The notes: a model not told the origin generated them from the letters alone. DNA of 20,764 nucleotides from Acidobacteriota bacterium (GCA_022571615.1 JACZXM010000003.1:1-20764), one strand, 5' to 3'; counted from the first letter of the stretch, positions 7,983 through 15,396 are shown. Numbers and translations: made by a program.

Positions 7983-8540
7983 TCAGATGCGCGGGACGGT
8001 GATTCCGGTCTGGGCTTGGTACTTGCCGTCGCGGTCTCCGTACGAGGTCTCGCACATCGGATCGCCAGCGAAAAAAAGCAGCTGGGCGATGCCCTCGTTG
8101 GCGTAGATCTTGGCCGGCAGCGGCGTGGTGTTGGAGATCTCGAGCGTCACGTGCCCCTCCCACTCCGGTTCCAGTGGGGTAACGTTGGTGATGATGCCGC
8201 ATCGGGCGTAGGTCGATTTGCCGACGCAAACCGCCAGAACGTCCCGCGGGATGCGTAGGTACTCGAGCGAGCGGGCGAGGACAAACGAGTTGGGCGGGAT
8301 AATGCAAACGGCGCCCTGGTAGTCAACCACCATCAGATTCTCGTCGAAGGATTTTGGGTCCACGACCGTGCTGCGTACGTTGGTGAAGATCTTGAACTCG
8401 TCAGCGATCCTAATGTCGTAGCCGTAGGAAGACACGCCGTAGGAGATGATATCGTCGGACACTTGGCAGTCCTGGAACGGCTCGATCATCCGCTTCTCTC
8501 TCGCCATCGTCCTGATCCAGCTGTCCGGCTTGATGCTCAT
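7983..8540 (-). CDS. dcd: dCTP deaminase
   Basis: A trimeric cytoplasmic enzyme of 185 residues that deaminates dCTP to dUTP, feeding dTMP synthesis. Family landmarks are [13 protein letters not shown] near residues 37-49, [34 protein letters not shown], and [17 protein letters not shown] with the catalytic Glu. Length matches the 185-190 usual in proteobacteria. A bifunctional dCTP deaminase/dUTPase cannot be excluded from motifs alone. The ATG at 8540 has AAGGAG 6 bases upstream (8547-8552). Only 3 bases separate it from the stop of the PHP gene, so the two share an mRNA. Whether a separate dUTPase gene exists lies outside the window. Confidence 0.95.
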   Translation of the reverse strand: MSIKPDSWIRTMAREKRMIEPFQDCQVSDDIISYGVSSYGYDIRIADEFKIFTNVRSTVVDPKSFDENLMVVDYQGAVCIIPPNSFVLARSLEYLRIPRDVLAVCVGKSTYARCGIITNVTPLEPEWEGHVTLEISNTTPLPAKIYANEGIAQLLFFAGDPMCETSYGDRDGKYQAQTGITVPRI

Positions 8541-8543
8541 TCC

Positions 8544-9407
8544 TCACTCCTTGGCAACGGCCTGGGCCTTGCGCTCCTGGGCTTGCCGGCACAGGGGCTG
8601 ATACCAGTCCATCGGGACCCGATATTCTCCGAGCTTCGCCGTGCCCCTGCCGGGGCCATGGAAATCCGAACCTCCGGAGGGTAGCAAACCCAGACGCCGA
8701 CACTGCTCCAAGAGCAGCTGTTCCCGTTGGCGTCCGTGGCGTGGGTGGCGGACCTCGATGGCGTCCAGACCCGCTGCTGACAGCTCCTCCAGAAGAGTGG
8801 CCCGGACGCGGCTGCTACCGGGATGGGCGACCACGGCGATGCCACCGGCCCTGTGGATGATCCCTATCGCCTCCGGCGCACCGATCAACTCCCTAGGGAC
8901 CGCCAGCGGTCGGCCGGTGCCCAAATAACGCCGGAACGCGATCTCCGGTGAGGGAACGATCCCCGCCGCCACCATCGCGGCCGCCACATGTGGCCGGCCG
9001 ATCGTCGCCGAGCCGGCGACCTGCACGATGTGCTGCATCGACAGATCCAGCCGCAATGAGCGGGCTCGCTCGACCATGCGCTCGGCCCGCTCGCGGCGTG
9101 CACGCCGCGAGCTGAGGCTGAGCTGCCGTAGCTGCGAACAGCTCTCGTCGATGAAAAGGCCCAACAGGTGGATCTCCAGATTCCTCAGGCGGACCGAGAT
9201 TTCGATGCCGGCCACCAGGTCGATGGGCTGCTGTTGTGCCTCGGCCCGGGCGGCGCCGATTCCAGCCAGGGTGTCATGGTCGGTAATGGCTACCGCCTGC
9301 AGCTCGGCCTCCACCGCCGCGAGCACCATCTCGCCCGGAGTGAGCACCCCGTCGGAGCTACTCGTGTGCGCGTGCAGGTCGGCGCCGCCCTGTCGATTCT
9401 CGCTCAC
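8544..9407 (-). CDS. PHP-domain phosphoesterase, RNase AM (YciV)-like
   Basis: A protein of 287 residues with a full PHP metal site: DLHAHTSSSDG near the N-terminus, ITDHDTLAG, GIEIS, HLLGLF, VVAHPG and GSDFHG near the C-terminus. Length and motif order match the YciV/TrpH group, known as nucleoside 3',5'-bisphosphate phosphatases and, in E. coli, the 5'-3' exonuclease RNase AM that trims rRNA and short RNAs. The GTG at 9407 is chosen because the conserved PHP motif begins about nine residues later; the 75 upstream in-frame residues run through the divergent promoter region and have no family resemblance. GTG 9419 is an alternative. It is first in the operon with dcd, pepA and a DHH phosphoesterase. 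Both phosphoesterases of the operon belong to families acting on pAp-type nucleotides or very short RNAs. Confidence 0.85.
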   Translation of the reverse strand: MSENRQGGADLHAHTSSSDGVLTPGEMVLAAVEAELQAVAITDHDTLAGIGAARAEAQQQPIDLVAGIEISVRLRNLEIHLLGLFIDESCSQLRQLSLSSRRARRERAERMVERARSLRLDLSMQHIVQVAGSATIGRPHVAAAMVAAGIVPSPEIAFRRYLGTGRPLAVPRELIGAPEAIGIIHRAGGIAVVAHPGSSRVRATLLEELSAAGLDAIEVRHPRHGRQREQLLLEQCRRLGLLPSGGSDFHGPGRGTAKLGEYRVPMDWYQPLCRQAQERKAQAVAKE

Positions 9408-9442
9408 CCTAAATCCCACTTGCCAGACCCACCACACTTCTA

Positions 9443-9454
9443 CCACGGCCTGCT
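9443..9454. repeat. Intergenic repeat, copy D (half-site)
   Basis: CCACGGCCTGCT matches 12 bases of copies C and E. The other palindrome arm is missing. It sits in the divergent spacer between the PHP operon and the acyl-CoA dehydrogenase gene. Confidence 0.55.
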
Positions 9455-9481
9455 GAGGAAACCTGTTGTTGAGCCCGCGGT

Positions 9482-9487
9482 TATAAT
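9482..9487 (+). promoter_or_regulatory. Putative -10 box for the acyl-CoA dehydrogenase gene
   Basis: A perfect TATAAT in GC-rich surroundings, with no convincing -35 at 16-18 bases. Transcription would begin around 9493-9497, almost on the ATG at 9497, giving either a leaderless mRNA or a 60-base leader to the GTG at 9554. Confidence 0.4.
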
Positions 9488-9496
9488 CGCATTGCA

Positions 9497-10705
9497 ATGC
9501 TTGCGAGGTGCTCGCTGCTTGGCTCCACCGTACCTGATGCGAGTGAACCACCCGTGGAATTTGGCCGCACTGAAGAGCAACGACTGATCGCCGAAACGGT
9601 GCGCGAGTTCGCCGAAGCGGAGATCCGCCCACATGTGCGCGCGTGGGACGAACAGCAGAGCTTTCCGGACGAGCTACTGCGCAAGATGGGCGCGCTCGGC
9701 TTCATGGGGGTCATGGTGCCCGAGCAGTACGGGGGAGCTGGCTTCGGGGCCCGCGAACTGGCCACGGTCATCGAAGAACTAGCTCGGGTCGACCCCTCCG
9801 TGGCATTGGCCGTGGCAGCGCACAACGGCCTTTGCGTCGGACACCTGCTGATCGCCGCCAACGAGGATCAGAAACGTCGCCTGTTGCCCAAGCTTGCCAC
9901 CGCCGAGTGGATCGGCGCCTGGGGCCTGACCGAGCCGCTCGCGGGCTCGGACGCCGCCGGTACCCAGACGCGCGCGGTATGGGACGAGGGGCGCAGCAGG
10001 TGGATTCTCAACGGTGCCAAGACCTTCAATACCAACGGCGCCCGCGCCGATGTTGCAGTGCTGATGGCGATGACCGACCCGGACAAGGGCAGCAAGGGGA
10101 TCTCAACGTTCTTCATCGAGCGCGGCACACCGGGCTTCCGGGTTGGGCGCAAGGAGGACAAGCTCGGGATGCGGGCGAGCGACACTGTGGAGCTGGTCCT
10201 GGAAGATTGCGCAGTACCGGCGGGCAACCTCGTGGGTGAGCGCAACCAGGGGTTCGTCGACGCCCTCAAGGTACTGGATCGAGGCCGCATCAGCATCGGT
10301 GCGCTGTCGGTCGGCATCGCGCAGGGGGCGCTAGAGGCGGCGTTGGATTACTCGTGCGAGCGGCATCAATTCAAGAAACCGATCGCAAGCTTCGAGGCCA
10401 TCCGCAACAAACTCGCCCGCATGTCGGCCGAGCTGCGGGCTGCCCGGCTCATGGTGACGCAGGCCGCGACGCTGCGTCAGCTCGGAATGCCGTTCAAGAA
10501 AAGCGCCTCGATGGCCAAGCTCTACGCCAGCGAGATCGGCATGCGGGCGGCCGAGGAAGCGGTACAGATCCACGGTGGTTACGGGTACGTGAAGGACTAT
10601 CCTGTGGAGAAGCTCTTCCGCGACGCCAAGCTGTGCACCATCGGCGAGGGAACCTCGGAGATCCAGCGGCTGGTGATCTCGAGGCTGCTGCTGGCATCGA
10701 TCTGA
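9497..10705 (+). CDS. Acyl-CoA dehydrogenase (short-chain/butyryl type)
   Basis: An FAD flavoprotein of 402 residues (383 if the GTG at 9554 is used) that oxidises acyl-CoA to trans-2-enoyl-CoA and passes electrons to electron-transfer flavoprotein. The three regions are clear: N-terminal helical domain (EEQRLIAETVREFAEAEI, then GFMGVMVPEQYGGAG), beta domain with the flavin/substrate loop (GLTEPLAGSDAAG, NGAKTFNTNG), and C-terminal helical domain (RHQFKKPIASFEAIRNKLA, VQIHGGYGYVKDYPVEKLFRDAK). The catalytic base is the Glu of GEGTSEIQR. Exact chain-length or branched-chain preference cannot be read here. The start is uncertain: neither ATG 9497 nor GTG 9554 has a ribosome site, and family similarity begins only at about 9554. 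It is followed after 20 bases by methylmalonyl-CoA epimerase. Confidence 0.93.
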   Translation: MLARCSLLGSTVPDASEPPVEFGRTEEQRLIAETVREFAEAEIRPHVRAWDEQQSFPDELLRKMGALGFMGVMVPEQYGGAGFGARELATVIEELARVDPSVALAVAAHNGLCVGHLLIAANEDQKRRLLPKLATAEWIGAWGLTEPLAGSDAAGTQTRAVWDEGRSRWILNGAKTFNTNGARADVAVLMAMTDPDKGSKGISTFFIERGTPGFRVGRKEDKLGMRASDTVELVLEDCAVPAGNLVGERNQGFVDALKVLDRGRISIGALSVGIAQGALEAALDYSCERHQFKKPIASFEAIRNKLARMSAELRAARLMVTQAATLRQLGMPFKKSASMAKLYASEIGMRAAEEAVQIHGGYGYVKDYPVEKLFRDAKLCTIGEGTSEIQRLVISRLLLASI

Positions 10706-10725
10706 GAGGATCGAGGGATCCGGAC

Positions 10726-11160
10726 ATGGAGCACCAACTCGCTGATGGCCGAATATCGATCGGCCCGATCGACCACGTCGCCATCGCGGTCCGCGACCTG
10801 GACGCCGCGATCGATCGCTACGGCCGACTCCTGGGTGGTGGGGTAGCGTATCGCGAGGCGGTGCAGGGGCAGGATACCGAGGTGGCGTTTCTCGACCTGC
10901 CCGGGGCCACCAGCATCGAGCTCATCGCCCCGCTGAGGGAAGCGGGCCCGGTGGCTCGGTTCCTCGAGCAGCGGGGTGAGGGGCTGCACCACGTCTGCTT
11001 CCTGGTCGAGGATGTCGATCGAGCGCTGCGTCAGGCGGCCGGCGCCGGGATCTCACTCCTGGACACGGTCGGTCGGCCCGGGGCGCAGGGGTCGCGGATC
11101 GGCTTTGTGCACCCGGCGGCGTTCGGCGGCGTTCTCGTGGAGCTCAAGCAGAAGCCCTGA
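10726..11160 (+). CDS. mce: Methylmalonyl-CoA epimerase (VOC fold)
   Basis: A 144-residue metalloenzyme of the vicinal-oxygen-chelate fold that interconverts the 2S and 2R forms of methylmalonyl-CoA, linking propionyl-CoA to succinyl-CoA. The pattern matches the epimerase rather than glyoxalase I: IDHVAIAVRDLDAAIDRY with the first metal His at about residue 16, VAFLDLPGATSIELIAPL, FLEQRGEGLHHVCFLVEDVD with the second, and RIGFVHPAAFGGVLVELKQ with the C-terminal Glu ligand. A longer in-frame opening reaches back into the dehydrogenase gene, but the ATG at 10726 has GAGGGA at 10713-10718 and family similarity starts shortly after. It probably shares an mRNA with the acyl-CoA dehydrogenase, suggesting breakdown of branched-chain amino acids or odd-chain fatty acids; that pathway link is inference. 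Confidence 0.9.
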   Translation: MEHQLADGRISIGPIDHVAIAVRDLDAAIDRYGRLLGGGVAYREAVQGQDTEVAFLDLPGATSIELIAPLREAGPVARFLEQRGEGLHHVCFLVEDVDRALRQAAGAGISLLDTVGRPGAQGSRIGFVHPAAFGGVLVELKQKP

Positions 11161-11170
11161 GAGCGTTGGT

Positions 11171-11197
11171 CTCCAGCAGGCCACGGCCTGCTAGGAG
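11171..11197. repeat. Intergenic palindromic repeat, copy E
   Basis: CTCC-AGCAGGCC-AC-GGCCTGCT-A-GGAG forms about 12 paired bases with one bulged A. CCACGGCCTGCTA (11181-11193) is identical to copy C. It lies between the convergent epimerase and beta-propeller genes and includes the TAG stop of the latter. It could serve as a bidirectional terminator-like hairpin, though no T-run follows. Confidence 0.7.
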
Positions 11198-12402
11198 CGA
11201 GTGTTGGACTCCTCGGCAAGGGTGGGCACCGCCAGGGGCGGTGTCTTGAGCAGCCGCACGGTCCCGCTCGCGTCCGTCAACACCACGCCAGCCGCTCCGG
11301 CGGCGGGACGATGCTCCAGATCGCCACCCGAAGCGATGGTGTACTGGCGCGGCAGGCCGGGATCGGAGGGGCCGATCGCCCGCATCGGGGCCCGTACCAG
11401 CATCCAGGGTCCGTACACCGGACTGGCGATGACCCATCGATCCCAGGAGACCAGGTCGATATGAGCGCGACCGGCGATCTCGACCCGGAACAGATGGCTG
11501 CCGTTGTTGGCGTCGAACCCGTGTAGCGCCGCGTCCAACCCTGCAACCCAAACGACCTCGTCGACCACGACCGGTGCGCTCGCGATCCGCACGCCGATTC
11601 GCTTGCCGATCCAGGCACGGCGCCCGTTGCGGCGACGGAAGGCGCGTAGCCGGTCATCGTTTCCGACCACATAGAGTGTGCGCGAATCGACCGCGACCCG
11701 TGAGGGGATCGCCCGGGCCTCATCCTGGGACCACAGCACGTTGCCCGAGGTCGTTGCTACCGCGGTGATCGCGCCGGAAGCGTCGGTGACGTATACCTCC
11801 TCGCCCCCCGGAGCCAGGCTCACCGCCCGGGCTTGCCGGATCTCGGTGTCCCAGCGCGGGGTCGGTTCGACTCCGTCCTGCGGCCCCACGATCAGCTGGG
11901 CCCCGGTGGCATCGACCTGAACGATGCCCGCGGCGACGGCCGTCGCATCGCTCGGCTGGCGCTCCAGCTTCAGGGTGGCGACGACCCTGCCGTCCTGGTC
12001 GACCCAGCTCCAGCGCCTCGCGGTGGCCACGGCGATCCCGCCCACCACCGGGAGAGGCGGCAGCTCGATCGGCGCGATGAAGTGTATTTCCCAACGCGGG
12101 ACGCCATCTTCGAGCGCGATGGCACGCACGATGTCGCCCTGTACCGTGTACACGTTGCTGGAGTCGAGCGCCGGCGGTTGGGTCAGTGACGGACGCGTCC
12201 GCGATTCGGCAGCATCGTCGATTTTGGGCTCGAAGGTCCATTGCACACGGAGTGCGGGCGGCTCGATATCCTTCTCGTCGACCTTCGTCGGCACCGGGGC
12301 AAGCGGATCGTCGGTCACCAGCCTGCCTCCACAGCCAGGGTGCGACACCGTCGCCAGCACCAACGCCAAGGTTGCTAACGCTCGGCTCAACGCTGCCCCC
12401 AC
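11191..12402 (-). CDS. PQQ-like beta-propeller protein, BamB-like, probably exported
   Basis: A 403-residue protein with a hydrophobic N-terminus (ALATLALVLATVSHPGC) and a Cys near residue 24. This may be a lipoprotein signal, but SHPGC is a poor lipobox. The body is made of repeated beta-propeller blades with the usual W-rich turns: LRVQWTFEP, VPRWEIHF, PRWDTEIRQA, GNVLWSQDE, GRRAWIGKRIGV, and GSHLFRVEIAGRA. This resembles BamB, the outer-membrane assembly lipoprotein, and other PQQ-repeat proteins; there are no PQQ-dehydrogenase residues that I can identify. The start is uncertain: GTG 12402 overlaps nadK by 16 bases, and TTG 12390 overlaps its stop (TTGA) after a G-rich stretch. It is the last gene of the long - strand run, ending inside a dispersed repeat. 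The fold is sure; the BamB role is tentative. Confidence 0.75.
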   Translation of the reverse strand: MGAALSRALATLALVLATVSHPGCGGRLVTDDPLAPVPTKVDEKDIEPPALRVQWTFEPKIDDAAESRTRPSLTQPPALDSSNVYTVQGDIVRAIALEDGVPRWEIHFIAPIELPPLPVVGGIAVATARRWSWVDQDGRVVATLKLERQPSDATAVAAGIVQVDATGAQLIVGPQDGVEPTPRWDTEIRQARAVSLAPGGEEVYVTDASGAITAVATTSGNVLWSQDEARAIPSRVAVDSRTLYVVGNDDRLRAFRRRNGRRAWIGKRIGVRIASAPVVVDEVVWVAGLDAALHGFDANNGSHLFRVEIAGRAHIDLVSWDRWVIASPVYGPWMLVRAPMRAIGPSDPGLPRQYTIASGGDLEHRPAAGAAGVVLTDASGTVRLLKTPPLAVPTLAEESNTRS

Positions 12403-13262
12403 TGGAGCTTGGTGCGCAGCACGTCGAAGTAGGAACGCGGCAGCGGATGTAGCAGTCGCAGCGTCTTGGGCGCCCGGCGGACCGTCACCGTCTCGCCGGG
12501 GCCGAGAATGACGCCTTCCTGTCCATCGAGAGTCAGGATGACTTGCTGATCGGGCGACTCGTGACGGATCTCGATCACCGCACTGCCCGGAACCACCAGG
12601 GGCCGGTTGGTGAGAGTGTGCGGACAGATCGGAGTGAGCACGATGGCGTCGACCTCGGGCATCACGATCGGGCCGCCGGCGGCGAGCGAATACGCCGTGG
12701 AGCCGGTGGCGGTGCAGACGATCAACCCGTCGGCCCGGAACCGACTCACCAGGTCACCGTCGACGGTGGCGCTGAGCTCGACGATGCGCGCTAGCTCGGT
12801 CTTGTTGATTACCGCGTCGTTGAGCACGTCGTACACCAGCGGCTCGGACCGCTCGGGGCCCGAGATCTCAGCTCGGAGCATGCACCGATCCGACAGCGTG
12901 TACTTACCGGCCAGGATCAGCTCGGTCGCCTCGAGCAGCTCGTTGCGCGGAGTCGCGGTAAGAAACCCGAGGCTGCCGTAATTGACTCCGAAGACCGGAA
13001 CTCCGGCGGCGGCGGCGGAGCGCGCCACCGACAGCAAAGTGCCGTCACCACCAAGCACCACCAGAAGGTCGACCTGCGGGGCGAGCTCCTCGCGCGGCAC
13101 GCCCTCGCCCTCCACCTCCAGCAGAGCCGCTGCCGCACGGTCGAGACGCACACTCACGTCATGCTCTCGGAGCCGAGAGACGAGCCGCTCGAGCTCGGGA
13201 ACGGCGGCCTGATCGCCGGGCTTGGAGACCAAGCCAAACCGGCGCAGCGAGCTCTCGGTCAT
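12387..13262 (-). CDS. nadK: NAD kinase
   Basis: A 291-residue cytoplasmic kinase converting NAD to NADP with ATP or polyphosphate. The nucleotide motif LLVVLGGDGTLLSVARS is near residues 68-84, followed by VFGVNYGSLGFL, the NAD-binding VLNDAVINK, and the diagnostic GLIVCTATGSTAYSLAAGGPIV. Length fits the bacterial family (about 290). The ATG at 13262 overlaps the tlyA stop as ATGA, so nadK translation is probably coupled to tlyA; the longer opening upstream lies inside tlyA and has no family resemblance. The tlyA-nadK order is common in bacteria; recN, often next, is replaced here by a beta-propeller gene. Confidence 0.96.
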   Translation of the reverse strand: MTESSLRRFGLVSKPGDQAAVPELERLVSRLREHDVSVRLDRAAAALLEVEGEGVPREELAPQVDLLVVLGGDGTLLSVARSAAAAGVPVFGVNYGSLGFLTATPRNELLEATELILAGKYTLSDRCMLRAEISGPERSEPLVYDVLNDAVINKTELARIVELSATVDGDLVSRFRADGLIVCTATGSTAYSLAAGGPIVMPEVDAIVLTPICPHTLTNRPLVVPGSAVIEIRHESPDQQVILTLDGQEGVILGPGETVTVRRAPKTLRLLHPLPRSYFDVLRTKLQWGQR

Positions 13263-14092
13263 GGTGTCGACTCGCGCTGTTGGCGCCTTTGCTTCCGATC
13301 GTCCGGGATCGGCAGTGCTGCAATCGGGTCGGTTGCGGCCGTCTGGGGGGGCCCTCCGCGGCGCAGGTGCAGGAAACACTCCCAGTTGCCGGCGGGGCCA
13401 CGCAGCGGGCTGGCAAGCGCCTGCTCGACGCTCCATCCAAGTTCCAGGGCGGCGTTGGCAACGCCCGTCAGCGTGGCGCGCCGAACCGCGGGGTCGCGCA
13501 CCACGCCGCCGGTCTCGACGCGGTCGGGTCCGGCCTCGAACTGCGGCTTGACCAGGATGAGGGCGTCACACTTGTCAGCGCAGACACGGCTGAGGGCCGG
13601 GAGGACCTTCGCTGCGCTGATAAACGAAACGTCCATCACCGCGATCTCGATCGCGCCGGGCAGCTCCGATGGCAGATCCTCAGGCGTCAAGTGGCGGGCG
13701 TTGGTGCGTTCGAGAACTTCGACCCTGGGGTCGTTGCGCAGTCCCCAGTCGAGCTGTCCATAGCCCACATCGACGGCCACCACGGTGCGCGCACCGCGTT
13801 GCAGGAGGCAGTCGGTGAAGCCGCCGGTGGAGGCCCCGATATCGATCGCGACCAGGCCCCGCACGTCGACTCCCGACGCTTCCAGCACCGGCGCGAGTTT
13901 CTCGCCGCCTCGGCTCACATACGGTGGCGGTTGCTTTACCACCAACGCGGCCGCATCGGTTACCTGCGTTCCCGGCTTGTCCGCGGTTCGACCATCGACG
14001 CGCACGCGCCCGGCCAGCACCAGGCGGCGCGCCAGGCTGCGCGACCCCACCAGGCCACGTTCCACCAGAGCTTGGTCGAGCCGAGATCTCAT
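13259..14092 (-). CDS. tlyA: TlyA-family rRNA 2'-O-methyltransferase
   Basis: A protein of 277 residues with an N-terminal S4 RNA-binding domain (RLDQALVERGLVGSRSLARR, then LAGRVRVDGRTADKPG, about 1-60) joined to an FtsJ/RrmJ-like Rossmann methyltransferase. The SAM loop is AIDIGASTGGFTDCLLQRGA, followed by VDVGYGQLDW, VMDVSFISAAKVLPAL and LILVKPQFEAG, which are typical of TlyA. In mycobacteria TlyA methylates 16S and 23S rRNA at 2'-hydroxyls and gives capreomycin susceptibility; the older haemolysin label is probably misleading. The ATG at 14092 fits the S4 domain start; GTG 14098 is two codons upstream and neither has a clear ribosome site. It lies 19 bases after ispA and overlaps nadK by 4 bases. 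Confidence 0.94.
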   Translation of the reverse strand: MRSRLDQALVERGLVGSRSLARRLVLAGRVRVDGRTADKPGTQVTDAAALVVKQPPPYVSRGGEKLAPVLEASGVDVRGLVAIDIGASTGGFTDCLLQRGARTVVAVDVGYGQLDWGLRNDPRVEVLERTNARHLTPEDLPSELPGAIEIAVMDVSFISAAKVLPALSRVCADKCDALILVKPQFEAGPDRVETGGVVRDPAVRRATLTGVANAALELGWSVEQALASPLRGPAGNWECFLHLRRGGPPQTAATDPIAALPIPDDRKQRRQQRESTP

Positions 14093-14111
14093 GGCCACGC
14101 AGTAACTCTAA

Positions 14112-15032
14112 CTACCGCGAGCGATCGACGATGTAGGCGGCGATCTCCCGGAGGGTGCTCGCGGCGTCCCCGAACGACTCCAGGGCATCGTCCGCCTGTC
14201 GCATCAGCCCCTGTGTTTCGTCGCGGGCCTCTTCGGTGCCGACCAGCGACGGGAACGTCGGCTGACCGCGGTCCGCGTCGCCGCCCGGACGCTTGCCGAG
14301 CTGTGCGACATCGCCCTCGACATCGAGCAGATCGTCGACGATCTGGAAGGCAAGCCCGATGGCATCGCCGTAGCGCCGCAGCGCAACGAGGTCGGCTCCC
14401 GAGGCCCCGGCGAGAATCCCGCCACAGAGCACCGACGCGGTGAGCAGGGCGCCGGTCTTGGCGGCGTGCAGGCATCGCAGCTGCTCGATCTGCAGCGAGC
14501 CGCCAGCGGCCTCAAGGTCCATGGTCTGGCCGCCGCACATGCCGGAGCTGCCCACCGCCGCGCCGACCGCGGCGATCGCGGCCAGCCAACGCTGCGGGTG
14601 GGGCGATCCTCGTCCGGCGTGCGCGAGGTGCTCGAACGCCAGCGCCTGCAGGGCGTCGCCAGCGAGAATGGCGATCGCCTCGCCGAACAACACATGACAA
14701 CTGAGCTTGCCACGCCGGAGCTGCTCGTCGTCGAATGACGGCAGGTCGTCGTGGATGAGCGAGTAAGTGTGGATCAACTCGACGCTACAAGCGGCCGCCA
14801 GAACCTCATCGGGCTGCACCCCGCAGGCCTTGCCGGCCGCGATCACCAACAGCGGACGTAGCCGCTTGCCGCCGGCGAACACCGAGTGCCGCATCGCCCG
14901 GTGCAGGCTTTCCGGTTCGGCCTCGGGTCCCGCAAGCACGGCGGCGAGCGCAGCCTCCACCCGGGCTCGTTCGCGCTGCATGAACGTGCCTAGGTCACCG
15001 ATCGCCACCTCCAGCGTCGGCTGCTCAGTCAT
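14112..15032 (-). CDS. ispA: Farnesyl/geranylgeranyl diphosphate synthase (polyprenyl synthetase)
   Basis: A protein of 306 residues that condenses isopentenyl diphosphate with allylic diphosphates, supplying undecaprenyl, quinone and other isoprenoid chains. The first Asp-rich motif appears as IHDDLPSFDDEQLRRG, near residues 95-110, with the DDxxxxD spacing of bacterial short-chain synthases. The second is FQIVDDLLDVEGD near 230-242, and GGKRLRPLLVIAAG is near 53-66. Product length (C15 or C20) cannot be settled by eye. The ATG at 15032 overlaps the xseB stop by 8 bases (ATGACTGA). The xseA-xseB-ispA order is widely conserved and usually continues with dxs; here tlyA follows directly. Confidence 0.94.
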   Translation of the reverse strand: MTEQPTLEVAIGDLGTFMQRERARVEAALAAVLAGPEAEPESLHRAMRHSVFAGGKRLRPLLVIAAGKACGVQPDEVLAAACSVELIHTYSLIHDDLPSFDDEQLRRGKLSCHVLFGEAIAILAGDALQALAFEHLAHAGRGSPHPQRWLAAIAAVGAAVGSSGMCGGQTMDLEAAGGSLQIEQLRCLHAAKTGALLTASVLCGGILAGASGADLVALRRYGDAIGLAFQIVDDLLDVEGDVAQLGKRPGGDADRGQPTFPSLVGTEEARDETQGLMRQADDALESFGDAASTLREIAAYIVDRSR

Positions 15033-15291
15033 CCGCTGAGTCCTCTGGTTGCTCGAGCTGTTCGACGACCGGTTCGCCTTCCAGGTTCCTGGTCAACAGC
15101 TCGAGCTTTTGCTCGACTCCCTCGAGCCTTGCGCGGCAGTGGCCGAATAGCTCCACAGCGCGCTCGTAGACGCGTAGCGCGTCCTCGAGCGGTATGTCGC
15201 CCTGTTCGAGCTGGTCTGCGAGCGCCTCGAGCTGCACGAGGGCGGTATCGAAGCTCAAAGAAGCGACCGGAACGGAGTCGTCGGAAGGCAA
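15025..15291 (-). CDS. xseB: Exodeoxyribonuclease VII small subunit
   Basis: An 88-residue small subunit of exonuclease VII, which binds along the helical arm of XseA; the complex degrades single-stranded DNA in both directions. The family core is clear: SFDTALVQLEALADQLEQGDIPLEDALRVYE (residues about 13-43), then a charged helix ending RLEGVEQKLELL. The tail is acidic (QLEQPEDSADD). The TTG at 15291 is chosen because GGAGG lies 5 bases upstream and the size then fits the usual 75-90 residues; the longer opening from 15351 also begins with TTG and has no such site. A 105-base spacer separates it from xseA, which is wider than at other junctions here. The spacer holds a weak promoter-like TTGTTG...TTAGCA and nothing else I recognise. 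Confidence 0.92.
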   Translation of the reverse strand: MPSDDSVPVASLSFDTALVQLEALADQLEQGDIPLEDALRVYERAVELFGHCRARLEGVEQKLELLTRNLEGEPVVEQLEQPEDSADD

Positions 15292-15296
15292 GAAAA

Positions 15297-15301
15297 CCTC
15301 C
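15297..15301 (-). promoter_or_regulatory. Ribosome binding site deciding the xseB start
   Basis: GGAGG on the - strand, 5 bases before the TTG at 15291. It is the only good site near the candidate starts. Confidence 0.65.
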
Positions 15302-15396
15302 AGTAGAGCAAGATCACGAAAGATGCTAACACCGGGCCGGATGGCCAACAATCGAGGCTTCCGCGGGCTAGCAGCCGGGAGTTTGGATTTGAGTAC

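Noticed and set aside
9408..9632. N-terminal extension of the PHP protein to an upstream start.
   Set aside because: It crosses the divergent promoter region and the start of the acyl-CoA dehydrogenase gene, and has no resemblance to PHP proteins.
10354..11160. A 268-codon + strand frame that includes the methylmalonyl-CoA epimerase and could suggest a fusion.
   Set aside because: The first 124 codons run out of frame through the acyl-CoA dehydrogenase gene and look like low-complexity Arg/Gly/His shadow. The ATG at 10726 with its GAGGGA site gives a normal-length epimerase.
13263..13436. N-terminal extension of NAD kinase.
   Set aside because: It is inside tlyA; the ATGA overlap at 13262 gives the expected length.
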